Notes under the pieces: generated by a model
Told to the model about the DNA's origin: nothing
The model's database searches: none
What the model saw: only the letters and a program-made list of their open reading frames with translations
Shown: positions 51,300 through 63,196 of the stretch, one piece after another
How the letters are laid out: the number at the start of each line of letters is the position of its first letter
Position numbering within the stretch: the first letter of the stretch is position 1
Assembly (NCBI RefSeq): GCF_003332275.1
Contig: NZ_QOVA01000009.1
Coordinates: 124,001 to 188,000, forward strand
From: Edaphovirga cremea
Lineage (GTDB): Bacteria; Pseudomonadota; Gammaproteobacteria; Enterobacterales; Enterobacteriaceae
Direction of reading: 5' to 3'
DNA length: 64,000 bases
Position numbers and translations under genes: made by a program

Positions 51300-52199
51300 A
51301 TGAAACGCCCAGACTACCGAACGCTGCAAGCGCTGGACGCGGTGATCCGTGAACGCGGCTTTGAGCGCGCGGCACAGAAACTTTGTATCACTCAATCGGC
51401 GGTATCTCAACGCATCAAACAGTTGGAAAATCTGTTCGGTCAGCCTCTGCTGGTCCGCACCGTGCCGCCCCGCCCGACCGAGCAAGGGCAGAAGTTATTG
51501 GCGCTGTTGCATCAGGTTGAATTGCTGGAAGAAGAGTGGTTGGGAAATGATACCGGCATCGATACACCGTTGTTACTGTCGCTGGCGGTCAACGCCGACA
51601 GTCTGGCCACCTGGCTGCTGCCCGCCTTGAAACCGGTATTGGCAGATTCGCCAATCCGCCTGAATCTGCAGGTGGAAGATGAAACCCGCACGCAGGAACG
51701 CCTGCGTCGTGGCGAAGTGGTCGGCGCGGTCAGTATTCAGCCGCAGCCACTGCCAAGTTGTCTGGTCGATCAGCTCGGCGCGCTGGACTATCTGTTTGTC
51801 GCATCGAAGCCCTTTGCCGATCGCTACTTTCCCAATGGCGTGACGCGAAGTGCCCTACTGAAAGCACCCGCCGTTGCCTTCGATCACCTGGATGATATGC
51901 ACCAGGCATTCCTGCAACAGAACTTCGATCTCTCACCGGGAAGCGTGCCCTGCCATATCGTGAACTCGTCGGAAGCCTTCGTGCAATTGGCGCGACAAGG
52001 GACAACATGCTGCATGATCCCGCATTTGCAGATTGAGAAAGAGTTAGGAAGCGGGGAACTGATTGATTTAACGCCGGGGCTGTTCCAGCGTCGTATGCTC
52101 TTTTGGCACCGTTTTGCACCGGAAAGCAGAATGATGAGGAAAGTCACTGACGCCCTGCTGGAGCACGGGCGTCAGGTATTACGCCAAGATGTAGAGTAA
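51300..52199 (+). CDS. argP: LysR-family regulator ArgP
   Basis: 299 residues from the ATG at 51300 ([13 protein letters not shown]). An ATG three codons earlier has its ribosome site too close. N-terminal helix-turn-helix ([23 protein letters not shown]). Activates argO with arginine and blocks it with lysine. Ends 2 bases from the convergent yggE. Confidence 0.97.
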   Translation: MKRPDYRTLQALDAVIRERGFERAAQKLCITQSAVSQRIKQLENLFGQPLLVRTVPPRPTEQGQKLLALLHQVELLEEEWLGNDTGIDTPLLLSLAVNADSLATWLLPALKPVLADSPIRLNLQVEDETRTQERLRRGEVVGAVSIQPQPLPSCLVDQLGALDYLFVASKPFADRYFPNGVTRSALLKAPAVAFDHLDDMHQAFLQQNFDLSPGSVPCHIVNSSEAFVQLARQGTTCCMIPHLQIEKELGSGELIDLTPGLFQRRMLFWHRFAPESRMMRKVTDALLEHGRQVLRQDVE

Positions 52200-52201
52200 T
52201 A

Positions 52202-52933
52202 TCAGTTTGTTGCGCCACGCTTCAGTTCAAATACCACATCAACCTGATCGTCGAAATGGATCGACTGCTGCTCGTAGGTCTGGGCAGCGTCGCTCTGCGC
52301 GGGGGCTTCCGCCGATTTGTACATGCGCGCTACTGGCATAGGCTGATAGTTCGCCACGTGGTAACGGATGCTGTAAACCGGGCCGAGCGTGGTTTTGAAC
52401 CCTTTTGCCAGGGCATCAGCCTGCGCAGTTGCGTTATCGATGGCTTTCTGACGCGCCTGCTCACGATAGGTTTCCGGGTTGGCAACCCCTAACTCAACGG
52501 CACGGATCTCATTCAGGCCGGATTTCAACGCACCATCCAGCAGGTCGTTAAGTTTATCCAATTGGCGCAGCGTAACCTGAACCTGACGGGATGCGCGATA
52601 GCCTTTCAGCTCAGTACCGCCATCTTTCAGGTAGTTGTATTCCGGTTGTGTACGCAAGTTGGCGGCATTGATATCTTTTTTCTCAATTCCGTTCTTTTGC
52701 AGAAAGGCAAAATATTCGGCAACTTTCTCATCCGCCTGCTTTTTGGCAGTGGCTGCGTCCTTCGCAGAGATATTCACTTCAATTGCCAGAGTCGCAATGT
52801 CCGGTGTCGCATCGACACTGGCGGTTCCTGATGTCACCACATGCGGCCCTTCTGGTAACTCCGCCGCGTTGAGTGCCACAGGTAACGTCCCTAATCCTAA
52901 CATCGCGGCTATAGCCAATGCTTTCAGCTTCAC
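52202..52933 (-). CDS. yggE: SIMPL-domain periplasmic protein YggE
   Basis: 243 residues from the GTG at 52933, chosen because AGGAGG lies 5 bases upstream and it aligns with the E. coli start. Signal peptide VKLKALAIAAMLGLGTLPVALNA (initiator Val read as Met). SIMPL/DUF541 domain with VTSGTASVDATPDIA and YRASRQVQVTLR. Linked to oxidative stress defence in E. coli. Confidence 0.93.
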   Translation of the reverse strand: MKLKALAIAAMLGLGTLPVALNAAELPEGPHVVTSGTASVDATPDIATLAIEVNISAKDAATAKKQADEKVAEYFAFLQKNGIEKKDINAANLRTQPEYNYLKDGGTELKGYRASRQVQVTLRQLDKLNDLLDGALKSGLNEIRAVELGVANPETYREQARQKAIDNATAQADALAKGFKTTLGPVYSIRYHVANYQPMPVARMYKSAEAPAQSDAAQTYEQQSIHFDDQVDVVFELKRGATN

Positions 52934-53029
52934 AGTGCCTCCTTTAGACATGCATTTACTAAAACGTAGACCCAAAGTACAAACCTAGCATAATGAATGG
53001 GCAATGCATTTAAGATTAGTGACAAATTC

Positions 53030-53647
53030 TTAGAGTTGCGCACTTTGGCGCGCTAACTGGATGGCAATGCACCACATCACACTACCGACTACCACGTTGA
53101 TAATACGCTGCGCCTTCGGCGTATTGAGCCACGGTGCCAGCCAGGCAGCCAACAGAGCCAAACCAAAGAACCACACGACGGATGCACTCACCGCCCCCAG
53201 CGCAAACCAGGAACGCGCATCTGCATTGAATTGCCCACCCAAACTGCCGAGCACGACGAAAGTATCCAGATAAACGTGCGGATTCAGCCAGGTGACAGCC
53301 AGCATGGTCACGACCAACCGCCAGCGGCTTTGCTTCATCACTTCGGCGGTTGCCAGTTCCAGATTCTTGCTGAATGCCGTTCTGAACGCGCCCCAGCCAT
53401 ACCACAGCAGGAATGCAACGCCGCCCCATGTTACCAGCGAGAGCAAAAGCGGTGACTGGCTTAATAACGCACTGCCACCGAACACCCCGGCGCAGATGAG
53501 TAAAATGTCGCTCAAGGCGCACAACGAGGCGATCATCAAATGATACTGACGGCGGATACCCTGATTCATCACAAAAGCATTTTGCGGGCCCAGAGGTAAT
53601 ATCATTGCCGCACTCAACGCAAAGCCCTGCAAATAGACCGATAGCAT
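53030..53647 (-). CDS. argO: Arginine exporter ArgO
   Basis: 205 residues, LysE/RhtB family with about five or six membrane helices. [18 protein letters not shown] near residue 18 is the family signature; [16 protein letters not shown] is the second. Regulated by ArgP from the gene nearby. Confidence 0.96.
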   Translation of the reverse strand: MLSVYLQGFALSAAMILPLGPQNAFVMNQGIRRQYHLMIASLCALSDILLICAGVFGGSALLSQSPLLLSLVTWGGVAFLLWYGWGAFRTAFSKNLELATAEVMKQSRWRLVVTMLAVTWLNPHVYLDTFVVLGSLGGQFNADARSWFALGAVSASVVWFFGLALLAAWLAPWLNTPKAQRIINVVVGSVMWCIAIQLARQSAQL

Positions 53648-53786
53648 GCTGTTTACTTCCTTAAAACGAATAAAGAGGGTGTCTGAGAAAATGGTCTCGA
53701 TGGCAGATATTTTACGGTGAGATTTTCATTAGCGGAAATGGATAAATCTAATCGACCATCAGTAAAGCTTATATTCACGGCAACAA

Positions 53787-53810
53787 AAAAGCGCCCGCAG
53801 GCGCCTGGTT
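53787..53810 (-). terminator. mscS terminator
   Basis: GCGCC and GGCGC stem with a 4-base loop followed by TTTTTT on the minus strand, 15 bases after the mscS stop. Confidence 0.75.
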
Positions 53811-53824
53811 CGAAAAAAGCGAAT

Positions 53825-54733
53825 TTACGCGTTAGTGTCGGGTGCCCGCGCCAACGGCGGATTCGCATCTTCATCGGCAGCCACTTCTTGCGCAACTCGG
53901 TGTAAATGAATATCCATCTGTGGGTAAGGAATATTCATTTTATGCTCGTCCAGCGCGCGCTTGAAGTTTTCCAACAGATCCCAGTAGATATCCTGGGCAT
54001 CGGCATTGGTACTCCAGACACGTACCACGAAGTTTAGCGTAGAGGCTGTCATCTCGTTCAGGCGAACCGTCACCTCTTTGTCGTGCATGATACGTTTGTC
54101 GGCCGCAATGATGTCACCCAATACTTTCTTGACCACATCAATGTCTGCGTCATACGCCACGCCAACGATGATTTCGGTACGGCGATTCGGCTCACGGGAA
54201 GTATTGATAATGTTATTGGCGATGACTTTACCATTGGGCACAACGATGATTTTGTCATCGAGGGTACGCAATGTCGTGGAGAAAATCTGCACTTCAACCA
54301 CGGTACCGGCAACGCCACCCAAATCTACATACTCGCCCGCACGGAATGGACGGAACACCACCAACAGGACTCCGGCTGCAAAGTTGGCCAGAGAACCTTG
54401 CAGTGCCAAACCAATCGCCAAACCGGCGGCACCCATTACCGCGATAACGGACGCAGTCTGTACGCCAATGCGCCCGAGCGCCGCGATAACCGTAAAAGCG
54501 ATGATACCGTAACGGACGATAGCCGCGAGGAAGTCGGCAACGGTGAGGTCTATACCCCGGCTGCGCATCAATTTATGCACGGCACGCGAGACAAAGCCCG
54601 CAATGATCATCCCGATAATCAGAATGACCACGGCAGCAACGATATTTACTGCATAGCTAATCAACAGTGCCTGATTTCGTACCAGCCAGGTGCCAGCATT
54701 GTTAATACTCTCGACTACGTTGAGATCTTCCAT
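53825..54733 (-). CDS. mscS: Small-conductance mechanosensitive channel MscS
   Basis: 302 residues, slightly longer than E. coli MscS (286). Three membrane helices; TM3 pore lining [21 protein letters not shown] read around residues 97-117. Cytoplasmic beta domain then carboxy cage. Opens under hypo-osmotic shock. The extra C-terminal tail ([20 protein letters not shown]) is not in E. coli. Confidence 0.96.
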   Translation of the reverse strand: MEDLNVVESINNAGTWLVRNQALLISYAVNIVAAVVILIIGMIIAGFVSRAVHKLMRSRGIDLTVADFLAAIVRYGIIAFTVIAALGRIGVQTASVIAVMGAAGLAIGLALQGSLANFAAGVLLVVFRPFRAGEYVDLGGVAGTVVEVQIFSTTLRTLDDKIIVVPNGKVIANNIINTSREPNRRTEIIVGVAYDADIDVVKKVLGDIIAADKRIMHDKEVTVRLNEMTASTLNFVVRVWSTNADAQDIYWDLLENFKRALDEHKMNIPYPQMDIHLHRVAQEVAADEDANPPLARAPDTNA

Positions 54734-54897
54734 TCAAACCGTCCTAAATCAAAAACTCCCAGCGGGAGTGAATACCCAAAAACCACCAGCCCAGGTGCTG
54801 GCAACCAACGCCACAGCACTAAGGGTAAGCAACAATCCGTTTTCCTGCCAATCCTGATTGTAAAGACAGAGAGGAAAAACCTTGTTATTCATAATGA

Positions 54898-54922
54898 TAA
54901 AAGGCCCCCGAAGGAGCCTTTC
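54898..54922 (-). terminator. fbaA terminator
   Basis: AAAGGCTCC and GGGGCCTTT on the minus strand form the stem, with a TTC-type loop and a T-run. Ends the epd–pgk–fbaA transcript. Confidence 0.8.
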
Positions 54923-54945
54923 TGTATGGAGCAAGATAACAGAGA

Positions 54946-56025
54946 TTACAGAACGTCAACCGCGTTCAGTTCTTTGAAAGCCAGTTCCAGACGGGTGATC
55001 ATTGAGCTCTGGGCTGCACGCAGCCAGACGCGCGGATCGTAGTATTTCTTGTTCGGTTTGTCTGCGCCTTCCGGGTTACCCAGTTGGCCTTGCAGATAGC
55101 CTTCGTTCTTTTTGTAGTAGTTCAGGATACCTTCCCAGTTTGCCCACTGAGTATCGGTATCGATGTTCATTTTGATTACACCGTAGCTGACTGCTTCTTT
55201 GATCTCGGCAGCCGTTGAACCAGAACCGCCGTGGAACACGAAGTCCAGCGCATTGTGCGGCAGGTTGTGTTTCTTGCACACGTACTCTTGAGAGTTGTGC
55301 AGGATTTTTGGCGTCAGTTGCACGTTGCCTGGCTTGTACACGCCATGAACGTTACCGAAGGAAGCAGCGATGGTGAAACGTGGGCTGATTGCATTCAGTT
55401 TGGTGTAAGCGTAATCAACGTCTTCTGGCTGGGTGTACAGCGCGGAGCTGTCCATATGGCTGTTATCTACGCCATCTTCTTCACCACCAGTACAACCCAG
55501 TTCGATTTCCAGGGTCATATTGATTTTAGCCATACGAGCCAAATACTTACCGCAAATCTCGATGTTTTCTTCCAGTGTCTCTTCAGACAAGTCGATCATG
55601 TGGGAAGAGAACAGAGGTTTGCCGGTCTCGGCAAAGTGTTTTTCACCCGCGTCCAACAGGCCGTCGATCCACGGCAGCAGTTTCTTCGCGCAGTGGTCGG
55701 TGTGCAGAATAACTGGCACGCCATAGTGTTCTGCCATCTGATGCACGTGATGCGCGCCAGAGATTGCACCCAGGATAGCCGCGCCCTGAGGTATGTCAGT
55801 TTTCAGACCTTTACCGGCGATGAAAGCAGCACCACCGTTAGAGAACTGAACAATTACCGGTGCTTTCACTTTAGCAGCGGTTTCCAGCACGGCGTTGATG
55901 GAGTCGGTACCCACGCAGTTAACGGCTGGCAGAGCAAAGTTGTTCTCTTTTGCTATTGCGAATACTTTCTGAACGTCATCGCCAGTGATGACACCCGGTT
56001 TTACGAAATCAAAAATTTTAGACAT
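54946..56025 (-). CDS. fbaA: Class II fructose-bisphosphate aldolase
   Basis: 359 residues from the ATG at 56025. Zinc enzyme of glycolysis. HTDHCAKKLLPW holds metal and catalytic ligands near 108-111; ELGCTGGEEDGV and the phosphate-binding FVFHGGSGST follow. Same length as E. coli FbaA. Confidence 0.98.
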   Translation of the reverse strand: MSKIFDFVKPGVITGDDVQKVFAIAKENNFALPAVNCVGTDSINAVLETAAKVKAPVIVQFSNGGAAFIAGKGLKTDIPQGAAILGAISGAHHVHQMAEHYGVPVILHTDHCAKKLLPWIDGLLDAGEKHFAETGKPLFSSHMIDLSEETLEENIEICGKYLARMAKINMTLEIELGCTGGEEDGVDNSHMDSSALYTQPEDVDYAYTKLNAISPRFTIAASFGNVHGVYKPGNVQLTPKILHNSQEYVCKKHNLPHNALDFVFHGGSGSTAAEIKEAVSYGVIKMNIDTDTQWANWEGILNYYKKNEGYLQGQLGNPEGADKPNKKYYDPRVWLRAAQSSMITRLELAFKELNAVDVL

Positions 56026-56152
56026 ATTTCGTTGTCCTGTTTCGTCGGCCATAGATGGATTGAATCAATTTACTATTTCGCTCGGGTTCATTACATCGGC
56101 CACCCGCGAGGAATAGAATGACCAGGCGGCTTTTGCCACCCGGTCAGATTAA

Positions 56153-57316
56153 TTACTGCTTAGCACGCTCTTCCAGCATCACAACAGCTGGCAGTTGTTT
56201 GCCTTCCACGAACTCGAGGAATGCGCCGCCACCGGTGGAGATATAGGAAATTTTGTCAGCAATACCGAACAGATCGATTGCTGCCAGGGTGTCACCACCG
56301 CCAGCGATTGAAAACGCTTCGCTGTCTGCAATGGCTTTAGCCACAATTTCAGTTCCTTTACGGAAATTAGGGAACTCAAACACGCCTACCGGGCCATTCC
56401 ACAGAATGGTTTTGGCGTTTTTCAGAATTTCGGCCAGGCGCTCAGCGGACTCGTCGCCCAGGTCGAGGATTTGCTCTTCGTCTTTGATATCGTTAACGGA
56501 TTTCAGGGTCGCCGTTGCGGTTTCAGAGAACTCGGTCGCGACGCGCACATCGGTAGGAACCGGGATGTCGCAGGTTTCCAGCAGTTTTTTCGCGGTATCA
56601 ACCAGATCGGCTTCGTACAGGGATTTACCGACGTTGTGGCCTTGAGCCGCCACGAAGGTGTTGGCAATACCACCACCAACGATCAGCTGGTCAGCGATCT
56701 TGGACAAGGAATCCAGCACGGTCAGTTTGGTAGAAACCTTGGAACCACCCACGATGGCAACCATTGGGCGAGCCGGATTACCCAGCGCTTTACCCAACGC
56801 TTCCAGTTCAGCAGACAGCAGCGGACCCGCACAGGCTACCGGTGCAAATTTGCCTACGCCATGCGTGGATGCCTGGGCGCGGTGAGCAGTACCAAATGCG
56901 TCCATGACATAAACGTCACACAGGGCAGCATATTTTTTGGACAGGGTTTCGTCGTCTTTCTTTTCGCCCTTGTTGAAACGGACGTTTTCCAGAACAACCA
57001 GCTCACCTTCTGCCACGTCAACGCCGTCCAGATAGTCTTTAGCCAGACGTACCGGAGAAGACAATTTTTCTTTCAGGTAGTTAACGACTGGCAGCAGAGA
57101 AAACTCTTCGTTGTATTCGCCTTCAGTTGGGCGACCCAGATGCGAGGTAACCATAACGCGCGCACCTTGCTTCAGCGCAGCTTCAATGGTCGGCAGCGAC
57201 GCACGGATACGTGCATCTGAAGTCACTTTACCCTCTTTAACCGGCACGTTCAGATCTGAACGGATCAACACGCGTTTGCCAGCCAGATCCAGATCGGACA
57301 TCTTAATTACAGACAT
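56153..57316 (-). CDS. pgk: Phosphoglycerate kinase
   Basis: 387 residues, same length as E. coli. N-terminal [12 protein letters not shown] (substrate binding), [21 protein letters not shown], and C-terminal nucleotide segment [10 protein letters not shown]. Operon with epd and fbaA. Confidence 0.98.
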   Translation of the reverse strand: MSVIKMSDLDLAGKRVLIRSDLNVPVKEGKVTSDARIRASLPTIEAALKQGARVMVTSHLGRPTEGEYNEEFSLLPVVNYLKEKLSSPVRLAKDYLDGVDVAEGELVVLENVRFNKGEKKDDETLSKKYAALCDVYVMDAFGTAHRAQASTHGVGKFAPVACAGPLLSAELEALGKALGNPARPMVAIVGGSKVSTKLTVLDSLSKIADQLIVGGGIANTFVAAQGHNVGKSLYEADLVDTAKKLLETCDIPVPTDVRVATEFSETATATLKSVNDIKDEEQILDLGDESAERLAEILKNAKTILWNGPVGVFEFPNFRKGTEIVAKAIADSEAFSIAGGGDTLAAIDLFGIADKISYISTGGGAFLEFVEGKQLPAVVMLEERAKQ

Positions 57317-57386
57317 GGTGAACCCTCTCGTTAATTCTCTTTAAAGTTGCTTGAGCGACACGTCAACACCACGTTGACCTGCCGTA

Positions 57387-58403
57387 CTAGAAACCACTTG
57401 CGGCCATTGCCAGTGTTGTATCCAACATCCGATTGGCAAAGCCCCATTCGTTGTCACACCAGACCAACGTTTTTATCAGGTGCTGTCCACTCACCCTGGT
57501 TTGCGTACCATCGACGATGGCGCTGTGGGGATCATGGTTAAAATCTATCGAGACTAATGGTAGCTCCGTGTAATCAACTATACCACGAAATGTGCCATTT
57601 GCGGCCTTTTGCAGTAGCTGGTTGACCTCGTCAACCCGCACGTTGGCGCTGACAAACACACTCAAATCAATGGCAGTGACGTTGACTGTGGGAACCCGTA
57701 CCGAGATAGCCTCGAAGCGGTCGCAGAACTTGGGAAATATGCGGGTGATGCCCGCTGACAGCTTGGTATCGACGGGAATTATCGACTGACTGGCCGCTCT
57801 GGTACGACGTAAATCAGAATGATAGGCATCAATAACCGGCTGATCGTTCATTGAAGAGTGGATGGTAGTTACCGTGCCAGACTCGATGCCGTAAGCATCG
57901 TCCAGCAGCTTGATAATTGGGATAATACAGTTGGTGGTACAGGAGGCGTTCGAGACAATATGGTCTTCTTTGCGCAGCGCCTGATGATTGACGCCATAGA
58001 CCACCGTGGCATCCAAATCGTGCCCACCCGGGTGAGAAAACAGCACTTTCTTGGCACCCGACGCGCGGTGGGCTTCGCCATCTTCCCTGCTGCCATAAAC
58101 ACCACTGCAATCCAGTACAATATCCACACTCAACTCGCGCCAGGGAAGCTGTTTCACATCCGGTAAATGCAACAAACGGATAGTGTCATCCCCAACGTAC
58201 AGCATGTCGCACTCTTGCCTGACATCCCACGCGAATCGCCCGTGGCTGGTGTCGTACTTCAGCAAATGTGCCATTCCTTCTGCGTCAGCCAGTTCGTTGA
58301 TCGCGACGACGCTGATCTCGGCCCGGCGTCCTGATTCATAAAGCGCGCGTAAAACGCTGCGGCCAATGCGACCAAAGCCGTTTATCGCAATGCGTATTGT
58401 CAT
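57387..58403 (-). CDS. epd: Erythrose-4-phosphate dehydrogenase
   Basis: 338 residues. GAPDH paralogue that makes 4-phosphoerythronate for pyridoxal phosphate synthesis. [17 protein letters not shown] at the start, catalytic ASCTTNC near residue 155. First gene of epd–pgk–fbaA. Confidence 0.97.
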   Translation of the reverse strand: MTIRIAINGFGRIGRSVLRALYESGRRAEISVVAINELADAEGMAHLLKYDTSHGRFAWDVRQECDMLYVGDDTIRLLHLPDVKQLPWRELSVDIVLDCSGVYGSREDGEAHRASGAKKVLFSHPGGHDLDATVVYGVNHQALRKEDHIVSNASCTTNCIIPIIKLLDDAYGIESGTVTTIHSSMNDQPVIDAYHSDLRRTRAASQSIIPVDTKLSAGITRIFPKFCDRFEAISVRVPTVNVTAIDLSVFVSANVRVDEVNQLLQKAANGTFRGIVDYTELPLVSIDFNHDPHSAIVDGTQTRVSGQHLIKTLVWCDNEWGFANRMLDTTLAMAASGF

Positions 58404-58800
58404 GCTTCTCCCTGATTTGCGGTGTTCAAGCCAGCCTCATAGAGTAATGCAGCGCGCGCTTCAGATGTGAATCCTATGTCGCAATTAAACCATCATAATG
58501 CATTATGGTTCAGTAATGTCCCCGCCTTGGCGTTGACCGTAATGTTGACTGAAACGCTTCAGCCGAGAATAAACCAAAGTCCGCTCAAAAGGAATCTTTC
58601 CACCCACGGCGACACGGAACGGCGTTTGATCGATTAAAAAACAACCAACAAAAACAGCCTGATAACAACGGTTTCATCAATATGATCGGTTTTAGTTACA
58701 CAGTCTGCATGTGTAATGGTTCCTTGTCCTCCTCCCCCTGGTGTTTTCTTAAAAAATCGTTATTAAGAAAAGTTGCGGTATAACTTCACGAAAACGCCAT
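58404..58800. promoter_or_regulatory. epd promoter region and long gap to tktA
   Basis: About 400 bases without a gene. CATAATGCATTATG at 58494-58507 is a perfect 14-bp palindrome about 90 bases before epd and may bind a regulator. The rest is AT-rich near 58640-58780 with nothing nameable. Confidence 0.45.
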
Positions 58801-58802
58801 AA

Positions 58803-58830
58803 AAAAAGGCACCGCCTCAGCGATGCCTCA
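58803..58830 (-). terminator. tktA terminator
   Basis: On the minus strand AGGCATCGC and GGCGGTGCCT pair (one G-U) and are followed by TTTTTTT. Confidence 0.88.
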
Positions 58831-58848
58831 GTCAAAACGCCTGAAATC

Positions 58849-60843
58849 TTATTTCAGCAGTGCTTGCGCTTTGGCTACCACGTTGTCTACCGTGAAACCA
58901 AATTCTTCAAACAGCAGCTCAGCCGGAGCGGACTCACCAAAGGTGGTCATCCCGACGATTGCGCCATTCAGGCCAACGTATTTGTACCAGTAGTCAGCGA
59001 TACCCGCTTCAACAGCCACGCGTGCAGTGACGGCTTTTGGCAGCACGGATTCACGGTATGCCGCGTCCTGCTTGTCAAATGCGTCGGTCGACGGCATGGA
59101 CACAACGCGAACTTTCGTGCCCGCGGTGGCCAGTTTGTCGGCAGCTTGCACGGTAATCCCGACTTCAGAACCGGTAGCAATCAGGATAACATCCGGCGTG
59201 CCTTCACTGTCCTTCAGGATATAACCGCCACGGACGATGTTCGCGACCTGCTCAGCCGTACGTGGTTGCTGCGTCAGGTTCTGGCGCGAGAAAATCAGCG
59301 CTGCCGGGCCATCGTTGCGCTCGATAGCGTATTTCCACGCCACCGCAGACTCAACCTGGTCAGCCGGACGCCAGGTACTCATGTTTGGCGTCACGCGCAG
59401 GCTCGCCATCTGCTCTACTGGCTGGTGCGTCGGGCCGTCTTCGCCCAGACCGATGGAGTCATGGGTGTAAACGAACACGTTGCGGATTTTCATCAGCGCA
59501 GCCATACGCACCGCATTACGGGCATATTCCACAAACATCAGGAAGGTCGCGGAGTACGGCAGGAAACCGCCGTGCAGTGCGATACCGTTGGAGATGGCGG
59601 TCATGCCGAACTCGCGCACGCCGTAGTGGATGTAGTTACCCGCCAGATCGTCGCCCAGTGACTTCGAGCCAGACCAGATGGTCAGGTTGCTTGGAGCCAG
59701 GTCAGCGGAACCGCCGAGGAATTCAGGCAGGATTTTGCCGTAGGCTTCCAGCGCATTCTGTGAGGCTTTGCGGCTGGCAATGTTGGCCGGTTTGGCTTGC
59801 AGTTCTTCAATGAATTTCTGCGCATCGGCTTCCCAATTTGCAGGCAGTTCACCGTCGACGCGGCGCTTGAACTCGGCAGCCAGTTCAGGGTGAGCCTTGG
59901 CATAGGTGGCAAATTTGTCGTTCCAGTTGGACTCTTTCGCCTTGCCAGCTTCTTTCGCGTCCCACTGGGCATAAATGTCCTGCGGGATTTCAAATGCCGG
60001 GTATTTCCAGCCCAGTGCTTCGCGGGTTGCCGCGACTTCAGCAGCACCCAAAGCAGCACCGTGTGCCTCGTGGGAACCCGCTTTGTTCGGTGAACCAAAA
60101 CCAATCACGGTTTTGCACATCAGCAGCGATGGCTTGTCAGTGACCTGCTTCGCATCTTCAATGGCTTTTTTAATCGCGTCGGAGTCATGACCGTCAACGC
60201 CACGGATCACATGCCAGCCGTAGGCTTCAAAACGCTTGGCAGTGTCGTCGGTGAACCAGCCCTCAACGTGACCGTCGATGGAAATGCCGTTGTCGTCATA
60301 GAACGCCACCAGCTTGCCGAGTTTCATGGTACCGGCCAGTGAACAGACTTCGTGCGAGATACCTTCCATCATGCAGCCATCACCCAGGAACACATAGGTG
60401 TGGTGATCGACGATGTCGTGACCCGGACGGTTGAACTGTGCTGCCAGCGTGCGCTCGGCAATTGCCATACCAATGGCGTTGGCAATGCCCTGACCCAGTG
60501 GGCCAGTGGTGGTTTCAACGCCAGGGGTGTAACCGTATTCCGGGTGGCCCGGGGTTTTGGAGTGCAACTGGCGGAAGTTGGCGAGTTCGTTGATCGGCAG
60601 ATCATAGCCGGTGAGATGCAGCAGGCTGTAAATCAGCATGGAACCGTGACCGTTGGACAGCACGAAGCGGTCGCGGTCAGCCCAGTGCGGGTTGGTCGGG
60701 TTATGGTTTAAATAATCACGCCACAACACTTCGGCAATATCAGCCATACCCATAGGTGCGCCGGGGTGGCCAGAATTCGCTTTTTGCACAGCATCCATAC
60801 TGAGGGCACGGATGGCATTGGCAAGCTCTTTACGAGAGGACAT
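58849..60843 (-). CDS. tktA: Transketolase
   Basis: 664 residues from the ATG at 60843 ([12 protein letters not shown]). Thiamine diphosphate enzyme of the pentose phosphate pathway. TPP/Mg motif [12 protein letters not shown] near 154, [28 protein letters not shown]-type pyrimidine segment near 470 read here as [17 protein letters not shown]. Same place as in E. coli. Confidence 0.98.
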   Translation of the reverse strand: MSSRKELANAIRALSMDAVQKANSGHPGAPMGMADIAEVLWRDYLNHNPTNPHWADRDRFVLSNGHGSMLIYSLLHLTGYDLPINELANFRQLHSKTPGHPEYGYTPGVETTTGPLGQGIANAIGMAIAERTLAAQFNRPGHDIVDHHTYVFLGDGCMMEGISHEVCSLAGTMKLGKLVAFYDDNGISIDGHVEGWFTDDTAKRFEAYGWHVIRGVDGHDSDAIKKAIEDAKQVTDKPSLLMCKTVIGFGSPNKAGSHEAHGAALGAAEVAATREALGWKYPAFEIPQDIYAQWDAKEAGKAKESNWNDKFATYAKAHPELAAEFKRRVDGELPANWEADAQKFIEELQAKPANIASRKASQNALEAYGKILPEFLGGSADLAPSNLTIWSGSKSLGDDLAGNYIHYGVREFGMTAISNGIALHGGFLPYSATFLMFVEYARNAVRMAALMKIRNVFVYTHDSIGLGEDGPTHQPVEQMASLRVTPNMSTWRPADQVESAVAWKYAIERNDGPAALIFSRQNLTQQPRTAEQVANIVRGGYILKDSEGTPDVILIATGSEVGITVQAADKLATAGTKVRVVSMPSTDAFDKQDAAYRESVLPKAVTARVAVEAGIADYWYKYVGLNGAIVGMTTFGESAPAELLFEEFGFTVDNVVAKAQALLK

Positions 60844-61083
60844 GTTCAACTCCAGGTCGGATTAAAGAAAACGTTCAAGAGGGGCATTTTCTCAGACTCG
60901 GTATCAAAACGGCAATCCCTATTCCCAAATGTGATGCGCGTCACGAAATAACTCACCGGGTCAAAGCTTCTTTTTCAGATGACTACTCTATAACGCATTA
61001 TGACAAACGGGTATCTTAACGCTACCTTTACGCACTATTTTTATCAGAAGACAAAACACTAACTATCCAAGGATGAGAGAACT

Positions 61084-61836
61084 ATGAAATTTCGCCCCAC
61101 ACTTCTGGCGCTAGGTGTAACCGCTTTATTGAGTGGTTGTCAGAATGTTAATACCAGCACATTGATGCAATCGGGTGCGCAGGCTTACCAGGCGGCCTCA
61201 CTCAGTGATGCTGACGTAAAATCGCTGAGCGACCAATCCTGTGCTGAAATGGATAAACAGTCGAAAATTGCTCCAGCCAGCAGTAAATACACTAAACGAC
61301 TGAATAAAATTGCCACCGCTCTCGGTGACAACATCAATGGAACACCAGCCAACTATAAAGTCTACGAGACGAAAGATATCAATGCCTGGGCGATGGCGAA
61401 TGGCTGTATCCGCGTTTACAGCGGTCTGATGGACATGATGACCGATAACGAAGTCGAAGGCGTGCTGGGCCATGAAATGGGTCACGTTGCGCTGGGCCAC
61501 ACGCGCAAAGCGATGCAGGTTGCCTACGCCACGACCGCGGCACGCACTGCCGCAACATCAGTCGGTGGTGTGACTGCCAGCCTGTCGAAGTCGCAACTTG
61601 CCGATCTGGGTGAAAACCTGATCAACGCCCAGTTCTCGCAAAAACAGGAATCTGACGCTGATGACTTCTCTTTCGATCTGATGAAGAAACGCGGTATCAA
61701 TCCAAGCGGTCTGGTGACCAGTTTCGAAAAACTGGCCAAAATGGATGCAGGGCGTGAAAGCAGCATGTTTGACTCTCACCCGGCTTCACAGGCTCGCGCC
61801 GACCATATCAAGGAACGTATTGCCGCTGGCAAATAA
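61084..61836 (+). CDS. loiP: Outer-membrane metalloprotease LoiP (YggG)
   Basis: 250 residues. Lipoprotein signal with lipobox LLSGC (Cys19). M48 peptidase with HEMGHVALGH near 138 and a third ligand in the QESDADDF segment near 197. Acts on outer-membrane protein quality. Divergent from tktA. Confidence 0.95.
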   Translation: MKFRPTLLALGVTALLSGCQNVNTSTLMQSGAQAYQAASLSDADVKSLSDQSCAEMDKQSKIAPASSKYTKRLNKIATALGDNINGTPANYKVYETKDINAWAMANGCIRVYSGLMDMMTDNEVEGVLGHEMGHVALGHTRKAMQVAYATTAARTAATSVGGVTASLSKSQLADLGENLINAQFSQKQESDADDFSFDLMKKRGINPSGLVTSFEKLAKMDAGRESSMFDSHPASQARADHIKERIAAGK

Positions 61837-61840
61837 TTCG

Positions 61841-61874
61841 CAACAGCTTTTTATTTCCAACAGCTTTTTATTTC
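61841..61874. repeat. Tandem 17-bp duplication
   Basis: CAACAGCTTTTTATTTC occurs twice back to back just after the loiP stop. A recent slip duplication; no function suggested. Confidence 0.8.
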
Positions 61875-61886
61875 CAACGAAAAGCG

Positions 61887-61915
61887 AAAAGCCCGTCCAG
61901 TGGACGGGCTTTTTT
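61887..61915 (+). terminator. loiP terminator
   Basis: AAAAGCCCGTCCA and TGGACGGGCTTTTTT, a perfect stem with almost no loop spacer, followed by Ts. Confidence 0.9.
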
Positions 61916-61955
61916 CAGTCAGGGGGACGATAAAACCGTCACCTGCCGTTAAGGC

Positions 61956-62282
61956 TTATTCCCACCAGATGTCGAACAGTTCACTGACTTCGACGTTGGT
62001 CATACCGTGCGTTTCCAGCCATTTGGCGACCAGTACGCGATGCTCTTCGGTGCAATGGCCGATTTTCTGCAGGCAGATCAGACCTTCCCACTCCAAATAG
62101 CCGCCACCATCAAACGCCAGGCCATTTGGCTCGATAACTTCGTTGATGAACGTATCCAGTGTCGAATCAACATCGTCAACAGAGGTGCCTTCAGCAAAAC
62201 GCCATTTAACGGCAAAACCCAATTCCTGAAATTCTTCAATGTGTAGCTTTTTACGTAAACGACGGCTGCGTTGTGTTGCCAT
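61956..62282 (-). CDS. yggL: DUF469 protein YggL
   Basis: 108 residues from the ATG at 62282, which overlaps the trmB stop (TAATG). Basic N terminus (RSRRLRKKLHIEEF). 50S-associated family in E. coli. Operon with trmB. Confidence 0.93.
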   Translation of the reverse strand: MATQRSRRLRKKLHIEEFQELGFAVKWRFAEGTSVDDVDSTLDTFINEVIEPNGLAFDGGGYLEWEGLICLQKIGHCTEEHRVLVAKWLETHGMTNVEVSELFDIWWE

Positions 62283-63001
62283 TATTTGATCCTCGAAAAC
62301 ATTAAATCCCAAACTCCGTGGCCAAGGCGCTGGCCGCGGGCTTCAAATTTGGTCAGTGGACGCGACTCCGGTCGCGGAACGTAGTCATTGCTCTCGGAAA
62401 GGTTGCGGTAGCCAGCGATCTCATTCATCACTTCCAGCATATGCTCGGCATACTGTTCCCAATCCGTGGCCATGTGGAAAACCCCACCCGGTTTCAGCTT
62501 GCGTAAAACCAGCTCTGCAAAGGTCGTTTGCACAATACGGCGTTTGTTGTGACGTGCTTTGTGCCAGGGATCCGGGAAGAACAGTTGCACCATATCCAGC
62601 GAATTGTCCGGGATCATATTCTCCAGAACTTCCACTGCGTCATGGCACATCACCCGCAAATTGCTGACACCCGCCTCGTGCGCCGAGCCCAGACAGGCCC
62701 CAACTCCCGGTGAGTGCACTTCAATCCCCAAAAAGTTTTGCTGCGGGTTGCTCGCCGCCATCGTAACCAGCGACGCTCCCATACCAAAACCGATCTCCAG
62801 CACGGTCGGTGCTTCACGGCCAAACAACGTCTGCAACTCGACCGGCGTAGTCTGATATTCCAGCCCCATTACCGGCCAGTAGCTATCCAGAGCCTGTTGC
62901 TGCCCCTTGGTCAGTCGGCCTTGACGGCGGACAAAACTGCGGATACGGCGCAGCGGGCGGCCGTTTTCATCGAATTCCGGTGAGATGACGTCATTAATCA
63001 T
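62282..63001 (-). CDS. trmB: tRNA (guanine-N7-)-methyltransferase
   Basis: 239 residues from the ATG at 63001 ([22 protein letters not shown] read in part). SAM motif [11 protein letters not shown] near 70, [14 protein letters not shown] near 143, catalytic region. Makes m7G46 in tRNA. Divergent from mutY. Confidence 0.97.
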   Translation of the reverse strand: MINDVISPEFDENGRPLRRIRSFVRRQGRLTKGQQQALDSYWPVMGLEYQTTPVELQTLFGREAPTVLEIGFGMGASLVTMAASNPQQNFLGIEVHSPGVGACLGSAHEAGVSNLRVMCHDAVEVLENMIPDNSLDMVQLFFPDPWHKARHNKRRIVQTTFAELVLRKLKPGGVFHMATDWEQYAEHMLEVMNEIAGYRNLSESNDYVPRPESRPLTKFEARGQRLGHGVWDLMFSRIK

Positions 63002-63196
63002 AGTGCTTTTTATCTGTCTGGCTGTGATTGGGGAAAGGCGCATTATCCAAAGATAAGGTGCTTTAGCAAGCGCCGCGTCAATTAAGTGTGTTCTGCCGCG
63101 GTTCGCACCAAGAAAGTTCCGGTTTACAGCACCAGTACTCTGTGCTGGAATCGCAGGCTGACTTATTTACCTGCCGGATCCCGAAACCTGCCTATG